8,675 bases of DNA from CAYGJN01 sp964350135 (GTDB lineage Bacteria > Bdellovibrionota > Bacteriovoracia > Bacteriovoracales > Bacteriovoracaceae). Location of the stretch: positions 1 to 8,675 of the forward strand of contig CAYGJN010000109.1 of NCBI GenBank assembly GCA_964350135.1. The letters run 5' to 3'. This document shows, piece after piece, positions 1-5,943 of the stretch. The stretch's first letter is position 1; each line of letters starts with the position of its first letter. Under the pieces are notes generated by a model. It saw nothing but the letters and a program-made list of their open reading frames with translations. It was not told the origin of the DNA and did no database searches. A program made the position numbers and the translations under genes.

Positions 1-1
1 T

Positions 2-940
2 CTTCATGTATTTCCAGGATCAACGACAGTAGATGGTTCTAAAACTATTTTTGGTGTTGTTACTGCAAATGCACCAAGTACTGCTTATATGTATAATTGG
101 AAGACAAAGAAAAAAGAAAAATGGACACTTCCAAGTTCTCCTGAGGTATCTACAAAAAACTTTGTAGCGCCAACTCTTGAGTCCTATCCTGCAAGAGACG
201 GTACTCAAATCCCTATGTTTGTTTGGAGACCTAAAGGATGCGTTAATAAAGTTTGTCCTGTTATTGTTAATTTTCATGGGGGACCAGAGTCACAAGCAAA
301 ACCATGGTTTAGTCCAAGAAGAGAGTTGTATCTTGAGCAGGGTTATATTTTTGTCGCACCAAATGTAAGGGGCAGTGATGGTTATGGTAAGGCCTGGCTA
401 CACTCTGACAATGGCCCCAAAAGACTTGATGTTATTACAGACATAGCTGATGCAGGACTTTATATAAAAAAGTCTTGGGCAAAAGATGGTGTCATACCTA
501 AAGTAGCTGCCTTGGGAGGCTCTTATGGAGGTTATTCAACCTTTATGGCAATGACTATGTTTGCAGGGGTTTATGAAGCGGGAGTTGCTGTAGTTGGTAT
601 GAGTAGTCTTTTAAGTTTTTTGGAAAATACAGCACCTTATAGAAGGCATTTAAGAACAAGCGAATATGGTGATCCAGAAAAAGATAGAGAAGCGTTACTT
701 AAGCTATCAGCCATTACTTATTTAGATAAAATTAAAGATCCGCTTCTTATCATTCATGGTGCAACAGATCCAAGAGTACCGGCAGGAGAAGCTATTCAAA
801 TATATAATGTTATGGAAGAAAAGGGTTTACCTGGGGAGCTTATCTTATTTGCTGATGAAGGGCATGGGATTAGAAAAAGAAAAAATCAAGTCTTATACTT
901 AGGACATATAATAGAGTTTTTGAATAAGCACTTAAAGTAA
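2..940 (+). CDS. S9 family (prolyl oligopeptidase-like) serine peptidase, 5' part missing
   Basis: Hydrolyses short peptides, typically from oligopeptides, by the alpha/beta-hydrolase mechanism. The reading frame is open from base 2, so the N-terminal part, normally a beta-propeller, lies before the window; the ATG at 89 is internal. The visible 312 residues hold the end of the propeller and the catalytic domain. It enters through a YPARDGTQIPMF stretch typical of the propeller-to-hydrolase junction, then the oxyanion region (NFHGGP). The nucleophile is Ser in GGSYGGY (codon 521-523), the Asp is in HGATDPRVP (767-769) and the His is in DEGHG (863-865). All three are present in the family order and spacing, so the enzyme should be active. 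The TAA at 938-940 overlaps the end of a convergent small ORF by 9 bases. Subfamily (dipeptidyl-, acylaminoacyl- or prolyl-specific) and signal peptide cannot be judged without the N-terminus. Confidence 0.93.
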   Translation, partial: LHVFPGSTTVDGSKTIFGVVTANAPSTAYMYNWKTKKKEKWTLPSSPEVSTKNFVAPTLESYPARDGTQIPMFVWRPKGCVNKVCPVIVNFHGGPESQAKPWFSPRRELYLEQGYIFVAPNVRGSDGYGKAWLHSDNGPKRLDVITDIADAGLYIKKSWAKDGVIPKVAALGGSYGGYSTFMAMTMFAGVYEAGVAVVGMSSLLSFLENTAPYRRHLRTSEYGDPEKDREALLKLSAITYLDKIKDPLLIIHGATDPRVPAGEAIQIYNVMEEKGLPGELILFADEGHGIRKRKNQVLYLGHIIEFLNKHLK

Positions 941-1177
941 TTGAAATATTTCAGTTGTTCCAAGATTTTTGATTGAAATGGATTCAACTAATTTATATGA
1001 GTCTTTATCCTGAGAGGGGCTAAGTTTTTTTTTATAATTTAGCTCTTTTAAAAGATTATCTGCATGCCAACGTGTTTCGCACTCAATAAGCCAAGGTGTT
1101 TTATTAGCATCAATTTTTATAGGAGCAATAAAAATTTTGGACCTAACTAAACTTGTCGTAATATAAAAATTTTGCAT
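932..1177 (-). CDS. 81-aa hypothetical protein coupled to bioY
   Basis: I do not recognise this protein. It starts at an ATG (1177-1175) with one base between it and the bioY TAA (1181-1179), which suggests translational coupling; no good Shine-Dalgarno sits at the usual distance (a GGAAG lies about 17 bases upstream, inside bioY). The product is small, soluble-looking and lysine-rich in its middle. It has a central patch PWLIECETRWHADNLLKEL with two Trp, one Cys and one His, which looks like a folded helix rather than noise, and there is no signal peptide or membrane segment. It ends at TAA (934-932), overlapping the convergent peptidase gene by 9 bases. Being last in the bioY transcript, it could relate to biotin uptake, but that is only context. 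It could also be a chance ORF; tight coupling and a normal-looking composition favour a gene. Confidence 0.6.
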   Translation of the reverse strand: MQNFYITTSLVRSKIFIAPIKIDANKTPWLIECETRWHADNLLKELNYKKKLSPSQDKDSYKLVESISIKNLGTTEIFQLL

Positions 1178-1178
1178 T

Positions 1179-1745
1179 TTAGCTAGCTGATTTCTTCCAA
1201 ATTCCCGTAACTATCAAACTAGCAAGAACAGTTTTAATCATAAGCCCTAGAGCGAAAGGATAAAAACCTAATGCAAGCAATTTAGAAGTTGGGACGTATA
1301 GAGACAGGCCAAGAAGACCAATTGAGAAAATAATAAGATGACCAATAAAAAATAATAAAAGTGCATGAGTTAGTTTTCTATCAAGGCCTTGCTCGCTTAA
1401 GTATCCCATGGCCATAGCGGCAAAGAAAAAACCAATTAAGTATCCACCAGTTGGGCCCATAAAAACTGCTAATGTTCCCATTCCTTGAGCAAAAACAGGA
1501 AGCCCTGCGGCTCCTTGTAAAAGATAAAGTCCTACTGTGGCACATGCCTTATTTCTTCCATAAAGAGCACCTATAACAAGTACTCCTAAACTTTGAGCGG
1601 TAATAGGAACAGGACTAAAGGGAAGGGGAATACTTATTTGTGCTAATAGTGCCAATGTAAAAGATCCAACTAGAACAAGTAAAAGATTTCTAAGTTGTGT
1701 GTGATTAGTATCTGCAAATAAATATATGTCCACGTAGCTTTTCAT
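1179..1745 (-). CDS. bioY: BioY, substrate-binding (S) component of biotin ECF transporter
   Basis: An integral membrane protein of 188 aa, normal for BioY, that binds biotin and imports it with an ECF energising module (EcfT/A or BioMN); some BioY proteins work without one. Family signatures are strong: SIPLPFSPVPITAQSLGVL (residues ~38-56), GALYGRNKACATVGLYLLQG (59-78), GLPVFAQGMG (81-90) and GPTGGYLIGF (97-106), followed by further hydrophobic helices. The last motif, usually PFLPGDLIK-like, reads PFALGLMIK here (163-171), with Leu168 where most members have Asp. The ATG at 1745-1743 is supported by an AAGGGG ribosome site five bases upstream. No bioM/bioN or ecfT/ecfA is adjacent, so the ATPase must be elsewhere, or it is a solitary type. 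It lies 67 bases downstream of the glutamate-synthase-like gene on the same strand and is followed one base later by an 81-aa ORF. No convincing BirA or BioR operator was seen in the 67-base gap. Confidence 0.93.
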   Translation of the reverse strand: MKSYVDIYLFADTNHTQLRNLLLVLVGSFTLALLAQISIPLPFSPVPITAQSLGVLVIGALYGRNKACATVGLYLLQGAAGLPVFAQGMGTLAVFMGPTGGYLIGFFFAAMAMGYLSEQGLDRKLTHALLLFFIGHLIIFSIGLLGLSLYVPTSKLLALGFYPFALGLMIKTVLASLIVTGIWKKSAS

Positions 1746-1812
1746 TGAAACCCCTTAAAAAAGTATTAGGCCAAGATAACAAAATTGAAATTAAATGTGT
1801 TGACTGAAAGAG

Positions 1813-3390
1813 TCAGAAAGCGTCAGTTCTTGCTTTGTCCCATGATTTTTGCCAAACAGGTGGAGCCTCTTTTCTTTCATAAGCCCCTTTTTTTAAAAAG
1901 GTATAAATCTCACCATAATGTTTAGTTTCTCTAGTATTAAGACGTTTTTGAATATGAAATGGACGTACTTTACTTGGATGATCAATGCCTGCAGCCGCAA
2001 TCATTTCATAAAATGAGTGAATAGTTGCGCGGTGATAATTTGTGATTCTTGGATGTTTTTCTCGAATCACAAGTCCTGCTGCTAAGCTTTTATTTTGAGT
2101 TGCAACACCTGCGGGACAATCGTTGCTATTACATCGCAGGGCCTGAATACAGCCAAGTGCAAACATCATAGCACGGGCCGAATAACAAAGATCAGCACCA
2201 AGAGCGACCTTTTTTAACATATCAAAACCTGTTGTGATTTTTCCGCTGGCGATAATTTTAATATGCTGTCTTATTTCACATGCAACAAGTGATCCATGAA
2301 TAAAAGAAAGAGCGTCGTTTAAAGGATTTCCAATTGAGTTTGAAAACTCAAGAGGAGAGGCTCCTGTTCCGCCCTCAGACCCATCAACTGAAATAAAGTC
2401 TGGGTATGTATCGAGTTCTTTCATTGCTTTACAAATAGCAAGAAATTCACTTTTTCTTCCTAGACAGAGCTTGATCCCTACGGGCTTGCCACCACTTAAC
2501 TCTCTTAATTGTTGAATAAATTTTATAAGACCAAGAGGATTAGAGAATGTTTTATGAGCAGGAGGAGAGTTAACGGTTTTTCCAACTTTTACTCCTCTAA
2601 TTTCTGCAATTTCTTTAGTTACTTTTCCTGCAGGTAAAATTCCACCATGTCCAGGTTTTGCTCCTTGGCTAAGTTTAATCTCAACCATTTTAATACTTGG
2701 TTCAGCTACTCGTTCTTTAAACATTTCAGGGTTAAAATTTCCATCAGTTGTCCGACAACCAAAATATCCTGTTCCAATTTGCCAAATAAGATCTCCGCCA
2801 TGTTTTAGATGATAGGGGGAAACACCGCCTTCACCAGTATTATGGGCAAAGCCGCCATTTTTTGCACCCAAGTTTAAAGACTCAACAGCCTGTGCACTTA
2901 AAGAGCCATAACTCATGGCCGAAATATTTAAAATCGATGCTGAGTAAGGTTGCTTACAATCTTTATTTCCAATAGTTACTCGTGGAAGTTCTGGAGGTAG
3001 TTCTAGTGGGGCCATACTATGGTTAATCCATTCATGGCTTTCACAATAATGATCAAGTTTAGAGCCAAAGGGAAGAGTATCTGTAACAGCTTTTGCTCTT
3101 TGATAAACAACAGATCTCATCTCTCTATTAAATGGTCTTCCGGAATCATCACTTTCTACAAAGTATTGCTGAATTTCAGGGCGAATAGATTCTAATAAAT
3201 ATCTAAGATTTCCTATTAAAGGATAGTTTCTTCTGATGGCCTGCTTTGTTTGCAGAAAATCTTGGAAAGTTATAAAGGTAACAGGGACCAGAATAATAAA
3301 TAGATAATATAAAACTCCACTAAGAAAATGCCCACCTAAAAAAGTAAATAGGTTCAACACCAATACAATAAAAACAATGCTATATCTCAT
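1813..3390 (-). CDS. Membrane-anchored FMN-binding glutamate synthase family protein
   Basis: A 525-aa protein related to the FMN domain of the glutamate synthase large subunit (Glu_synthase family). It lacks the N-terminal amidotransferase domain, so ammonia-dependent glutamate formation or another flavin/Fe-S redox reaction is possible; the substrate is not known. Two hydrophobic segments (residues ~4-20 and ~25-42) should anchor it in the inner membrane. Visible core motifs are SAMSYGSLS (157-165), EIKLSQGAKPGHGG (237-250), SVDGSEGGTGA (334-344) and CIQALRCNSNDCPAGVATQ. Cys414, Cys420 and Cys425 of the last have the C-x5-C-x4-C spacing of the GltB 3Fe-4S cluster ligands. I chose the ATG at 3390-3388 because the family begins right at the membrane segment; a TTG at 3432 would add 14 residues made from the operator dyad. 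Neither has a Shine-Dalgarno. TGA is at 1815-1813. It is divergent from the aromatic hydroxylase and probably heads the bioY transcript. Confidence 0.88.
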   Translation of the reverse strand: MRYSIVFIVLVLNLFTFLGGHFLSGVLYYLFIILVPVTFITFQDFLQTKQAIRRNYPLIGNLRYLLESIRPEIQQYFVESDDSGRPFNREMRSVVYQRAKAVTDTLPFGSKLDHYCESHEWINHSMAPLELPPELPRVTIGNKDCKQPYSASILNISAMSYGSLSAQAVESLNLGAKNGGFAHNTGEGGVSPYHLKHGGDLIWQIGTGYFGCRTTDGNFNPEMFKERVAEPSIKMVEIKLSQGAKPGHGGILPAGKVTKEIAEIRGVKVGKTVNSPPAHKTFSNPLGLIKFIQQLRELSGGKPVGIKLCLGRKSEFLAICKAMKELDTYPDFISVDGSEGGTGASPLEFSNSIGNPLNDALSFIHGSLVACEIRQHIKIIASGKITTGFDMLKKVALGADLCYSARAMMFALGCIQALRCNSNDCPAGVATQNKSLAAGLVIREKHPRITNYHRATIHSFYEMIAAAGIDHPSKVRPFHIQKRLNTRETKHYGEIYTFLKKGAYERKEAPPVWQKSWDKARTDAF

Positions 3391-3396
3391 AGTCTT

Positions 3397-3425
3397 ATTA
3401 TCAGAAACTTTCACATTGCCTGCAA
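3397..3425 (-). promoter_or_regulatory. Candidate sigma70-type promoter of the glutamate-synthase-like gene
   Basis: Read on the minus strand, TTGCAG (3425-3420; 3 of 6 to consensus) and GATAAT (3402-3397; 5 of 6) are separated by exactly 17 bases. The start point expected seven bases past the -10 is base 3390, the A of the chosen ATG, so the mRNA would be leaderless. That fits the absence of any ribosome site before this ATG. The -35 lies inside the inverted repeat at 3416-3432. Predicted by eye only. Confidence 0.5.
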
Positions 3426-3432
3426 CAGGCAA
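3416..3432. promoter_or_regulatory. Perfect 7-3-7 inverted repeat, candidate operator
   Basis: TTGCCTG-CAA-CAGGCAA is a perfect dyad in the space between two divergent genes. It covers the -35 of the leftward promoter (centre about -34) and is centred about 61 bases upstream of the predicted start of the rightward promoter. That is the usual spot for an activator contacting RNA polymerase from upstream. A dimeric regulator could therefore repress one gene while activating the other. It is not followed by a T-run and sits upstream of genes, so it is unlikely to be a terminator. It does not match the TyrR box (TGTAAA-N6-TTTACA). The regulator is not identified. Confidence 0.6.
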
Positions 3433-3449
3433 ATTCTGGTCTTAGCACA

Positions 3450-3478
3450 TTGAGAGTGTGGATCAAACCATGTAGAAT
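3450..3478 (+). promoter_or_regulatory. Candidate sigma70-type promoter of the aromatic hydroxylase gene
   Basis: TTGAGA (3450-3455) and TAGAAT (3473-3478), each 5 of 6 to the sigma70 consensus, are spaced by exactly 17 bases. The expected start is base 3485, giving a leader of about 10 bases that consists of the ribosome site and a short T spacer. This short leader is unusual and makes the call less certain, but the hexamers and spacing are the best in the window. Confidence 0.55.
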
Positions 3479-3484
3479 ACCTTC

Positions 3485-3489
3485 AGGAG
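3485..3489 (+). promoter_or_regulatory. Shine-Dalgarno AGGAG that sets the hydroxylase start
   Basis: AGGAG ends five bases before the ATG at 3495. It decides the start in favour of MLENENPRYQ; the longer in-frame TTG reading from 3450 would run through the promoter hexamers and has no ribosome site. Confidence 0.8.
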
Positions 3490-3494
3490 ATTTT

Positions 3495-5279
3495 ATGCTA
3501 GAAAATGAAAACCCTAGGTATCAAGAATTTGTAAATAATCTACCACCCTACCTTGCAGCCTTTGCTGAGCCTCAAATGTATGATCAATATACTCCAGAGA
3601 ATCAAGCAGTTTGGCGTTATATAATGAGACAGCTTACTCATTATTTTAAGGATCACGCTCCAAAAGCTTATTTTGAAGGACTAAAAAGAGCGGCTATTCC
3701 AATAAATAGAATTCCAAAGATTGAAGAGATGATTGATGGGCTTCAAGAAATTGGTTGGGGGGCAATTTGTGTGAACGGCTTTATCCCACCAGCTGCATTT
3801 ATGGAATATAACGCTAATAAGGTACTGCCAATCTCAGCAGATATGAGAAGTCTAGTACATCTTCTCTATACTCCAGCTCCTGATATTGTCCATGAAGCTG
3901 CCGGCCATGCACCCATTGTGGCAGACTCTGAATACACAGACTTTTTACAAAAAGTTGGTGAGTATGGATCTAAGGCCCTATCTAATAAATATGACAAAAA
4001 AGTATATGAAGCTATTCGTAAACTCTCAATTGTAAAAGAATATCCACTCTCAACTGATGAAGAGATTAAAGATGCTCAAGACCAATTAAACTCAGCTATT
4101 ACTGAAAGAAAAAAACATCCTATGAGTGAGGCTGCTCTTGTCTCAAGATTTCATTGGTGGACAGTAGAATATGGTCTTCTAAAAACTGATGATAAAATGC
4201 AAATGTATGGAGCGGGACTTCTTTCAAGCTTAGGGGAGTCTTTTAATTGTCTTGATGAAAAAGTAAAAAAGATAAAGCTTAATATTGATTGCTTGAAAAC
4301 TGATTACGATATTACAAGAGAGCAGCCTCAGCTTTTTTATGTAGAATCATCAAAAGATCTTTTTCCTGTTCTGGAAGATTTAGCAAATACAATGGCCTTT
4401 CGCATAGGTGGTGCTCAATCATTAGAAAAGGCCATTGAGTGTGAAACCTTTTCTACTGCAGTTTACTCTTCAGGAATACAAGTTAGCGGCGTCTTCACAA
4501 CACTAATTAAAGATTCAAAAGGTCGAGAGGTTTATCTTGGTACAACTGGACCAACGAGTCTGAGTTATAAAAATAAGGAATTAGTTGGCCATGATAGCAG
4601 TTATCATGCTCATGGATTTAGCTCACCTGTTGGAAAGCTCAAAGGTTCAGATAAACCATTAAGAGAGCTTAGTTATGTAGAACTTGAAAAATTTGGTATC
4701 TCCAAAGGAAAACCTTCTACTCTTATCTTTGAATCAGGGGTTAAAGTTGAAGGTCTTTTAAATGATATTATGAGCAGAAATGGTCAAACTATTCTTATGA
4801 GCTTTATTGATTGTACTGTAACTGGACCTTCAGGAGAGTCTTTATTTGAACCTGCTTGGGGAACTTATGATATGGCCGTAGGGGATTCTATAGAGTCTGT
4901 TTTTGGTGGACCTGCTGATAAGAAAAATTATAATTTTATAAATCAAAAATCGGATTTTGCAACTCCTTCTATTCAATATAACGAAGATGAAAACAAAGTT
5001 TTTGAAATCTACACTGCCCTAAGAGATATGAGAGAAACAGACACTTATAACTTTGATGAAATTCATCAACTTTATAAAAGTGCGGAGTCTCTTGCTCCTA
5101 AAAACTGGCTTTTAAAACTTGAGATGGTTGAGCTTTTAAAGAAAAATGGTGATGAAGATTCAGACCTAGAAAAAGAAATTACAACTTCACTTCTTTCACT
5201 TAAAAAAGAATCCGAGGAGTTTAAACATTTAATAGATCTTGGTCTTAAGCTTGCTTCTGCCCAAGATTTCCATGAATAA
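3495..5279 (+). CDS. Long-form biopterin-dependent aromatic amino acid hydroxylase
   Basis: An iron- and pterin-dependent monooxygenase, most likely converting phenylalanine to tyrosine in the cytoplasm. The 594-aa product is twice the length of usual bacterial PhhA (~260-300 aa). The catalytic domain fills residues ~25-255: YTPENQAVW, the NRIPKIEEM helix, then VHEAAGH with iron ligands His133 and His138, and TVEYGLL with Glu225, followed by YGAGLLSSLGES. In short PAH enzymes the second His and the Glu are ~40 residues apart; here they are 87 apart, so an extra, mostly helical insertion of ~45 residues (about 155-210) is present. Residues ~270-594 form an extension I cannot assign to a named domain. 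It contains SGIQVSG (326-332) and SGVKVEG (414-420), spaced by 88 residues, a His cluster (His366, His371, His373), and a charged helical tail. Similar long forms occur in Bacteroidetes, to my knowledge. Tryptophan or tyrosine specificity is not excluded. The TAA overlaps the convergent dehydrogenase by 35 bases. Confidence 0.9.
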   Translation: MLENENPRYQEFVNNLPPYLAAFAEPQMYDQYTPENQAVWRYIMRQLTHYFKDHAPKAYFEGLKRAAIPINRIPKIEEMIDGLQEIGWGAICVNGFIPPAAFMEYNANKVLPISADMRSLVHLLYTPAPDIVHEAAGHAPIVADSEYTDFLQKVGEYGSKALSNKYDKKVYEAIRKLSIVKEYPLSTDEEIKDAQDQLNSAITERKKHPMSEAALVSRFHWWTVEYGLLKTDDKMQMYGAGLLSSLGESFNCLDEKVKKIKLNIDCLKTDYDITREQPQLFYVESSKDLFPVLEDLANTMAFRIGGAQSLEKAIECETFSTAVYSSGIQVSGVFTTLIKDSKGREVYLGTTGPTSLSYKNKELVGHDSSYHAHGFSSPVGKLKGSDKPLRELSYVELEKFGISKGKPSTLIFESGVKVEGLLNDIMSRNGQTILMSFIDCTVTGPSGESLFEPAWGTYDMAVGDSIESVFGGPADKKNYNFINQKSDFATPSIQYNEDENKVFEIYTALRDMRETDTYNFDEIHQLYKSAESLAPKNWLLKLEMVELLKKNGDEDSDLEKEITTSLLSLKKESEEFKHLIDLGLKLASAQDFHE

Positions 5280-5937
5280 TAGATCCATTTAATACTTGGT
5301 TTTGGCTGCTCATAAAAATAAGTTCGGCAATTTCTGAAGGCTTTACCAATCTTTCAAAAGCATTGGCCTTTGCTATAGAATCTAAAACTTCTTGATCATT
5401 GTTTAAATGGGCCTTAAGCATTTCAGTATCTGTAAAACCAGGACAGATAAGTGTGGTGTGAATATTCTTGCCGGCCAAATCCTGAGCAGTAGCTTTCATC
5501 ATGCCAGCAAGTGCATGTTTACTAATAATATAAGTATAAGCTCCGGGGACAGCAATTTCACTTAACGTAGACCCAATATAAATAATAGAGCCTTTTTTAA
5601 TTGATGGAAGAAGAGATTTATTAATTATCTGTGGAGCAATTAAATTGATCCTAAAAACTTCTTCCAGCCTTTTCTCATCAGTTGAATAAATATCATCTTT
5701 AAAAAGAGTCGCGGCATTATGAACAATTGCGACTTCACTGGATTTCTTGCAAATATCAACAAGCTCTAATAAGTCTGACTCTTTTAAGTTTTTAAAATCT
5801 AAGTTTATATTTGTAATATTTGCGAGATCGCAATTGGTCCTAGAGAGATTAATAACCTCAAAGCCACCATCTAAAAACTTCTTGGCCGCTTGTTTTCCGA
5901 TTCCTTTACTTGCACCTGTTAGTATTGCTGTTTTCAT
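5245..5937 (-). CDS. Short-chain dehydrogenase/reductase (SDR), classical type
   Basis: An NAD(P)-dependent oxidoreductase of 230 aa with a Rossmann fold; the substrate is unknown. Seen motifs are the cofactor loop TGASKGIG (residues 7-14), HNAAT (73-77, a variant of NNAG), and a full catalytic tetrad: Asn98 (RINL), Ser123 (YIGSTLS), Tyr136 and Lys140 (YIISK). CPGFTDTEM (165-173) follows as in classical members that act on sugars, acyl-ACP or sepiapterin-like pterins. ATG is at 5937-5935, six bases after the TGA of the aminotransferase gene, and a GAGAA partly made from that stop may serve as ribosome site, so the two are probably co-transcribed and coupled. The 3' end runs 35 bases into the convergent hydroxylase gene. 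Some SDRs reduce pterins (sepiapterin or dihydropteridine reductases), so supplying the hydroxylase cofactor is one idea from context, but no motif here proves it. Confidence 0.9.
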   Translation of the reverse strand: MKTAILTGASKGIGKQAAKKFLDGGFEVINLSRTNCDLANITNINLDFKNLKESDLLELVDICKKSSEVAIVHNAATLFKDDIYSTDEKRLEEVFRINLIAPQIINKSLLPSIKKGSIIYIGSTLSEIAVPGAYTYIISKHALAGMMKATAQDLAGKNIHTTLICPGFTDTEMLKAHLNNDQEVLDSIAKANAFERLVKPSEIAELIFMSSQNQVLNGSIIHGNLGQKQA

Positions 5938-5943
5938 AAATTC

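Noticed and set aside
89..940. ATG at 89 as the start of the peptidase
   Set aside because: The same frame is open to the left edge and encodes propeller-like sequence; the catalytic domain alone is not a normal complete protein in this family.
942..953. Perfect 12-base palindrome TGAAATATTTCA just after the peptidase stop
   Set aside because: AT-rich with almost no loop possible, inside the end of the 81-aa ORF; such palindromes occur by chance in AT-rich DNA.
1016..1049. Possible terminator for the peptidase gene: GGGGCTAA pairing with TTAGCTCT, followed by a short T stretch
   Set aside because: Two of eight pairs are G-U, the loop is 15 bases, the T stretch is only three bases, and it lies inside the coding part of the 81-aa ORF.
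1801..1815. TGACT-GAAAG-AGTCA hairpin upstream of bioY
   Set aside because: Only five pairs, overlaps the stop of the upstream gene, no T-run; too weak for a terminator and no match to a known biotin operator.
3450..3494. TTG at 3450 as the hydroxylase start, adding 15 residues
   Set aside because: It lacks a ribosome site and its codons coincide with promoter hexamers and the Shine-Dalgarno of the ATG at 3495.
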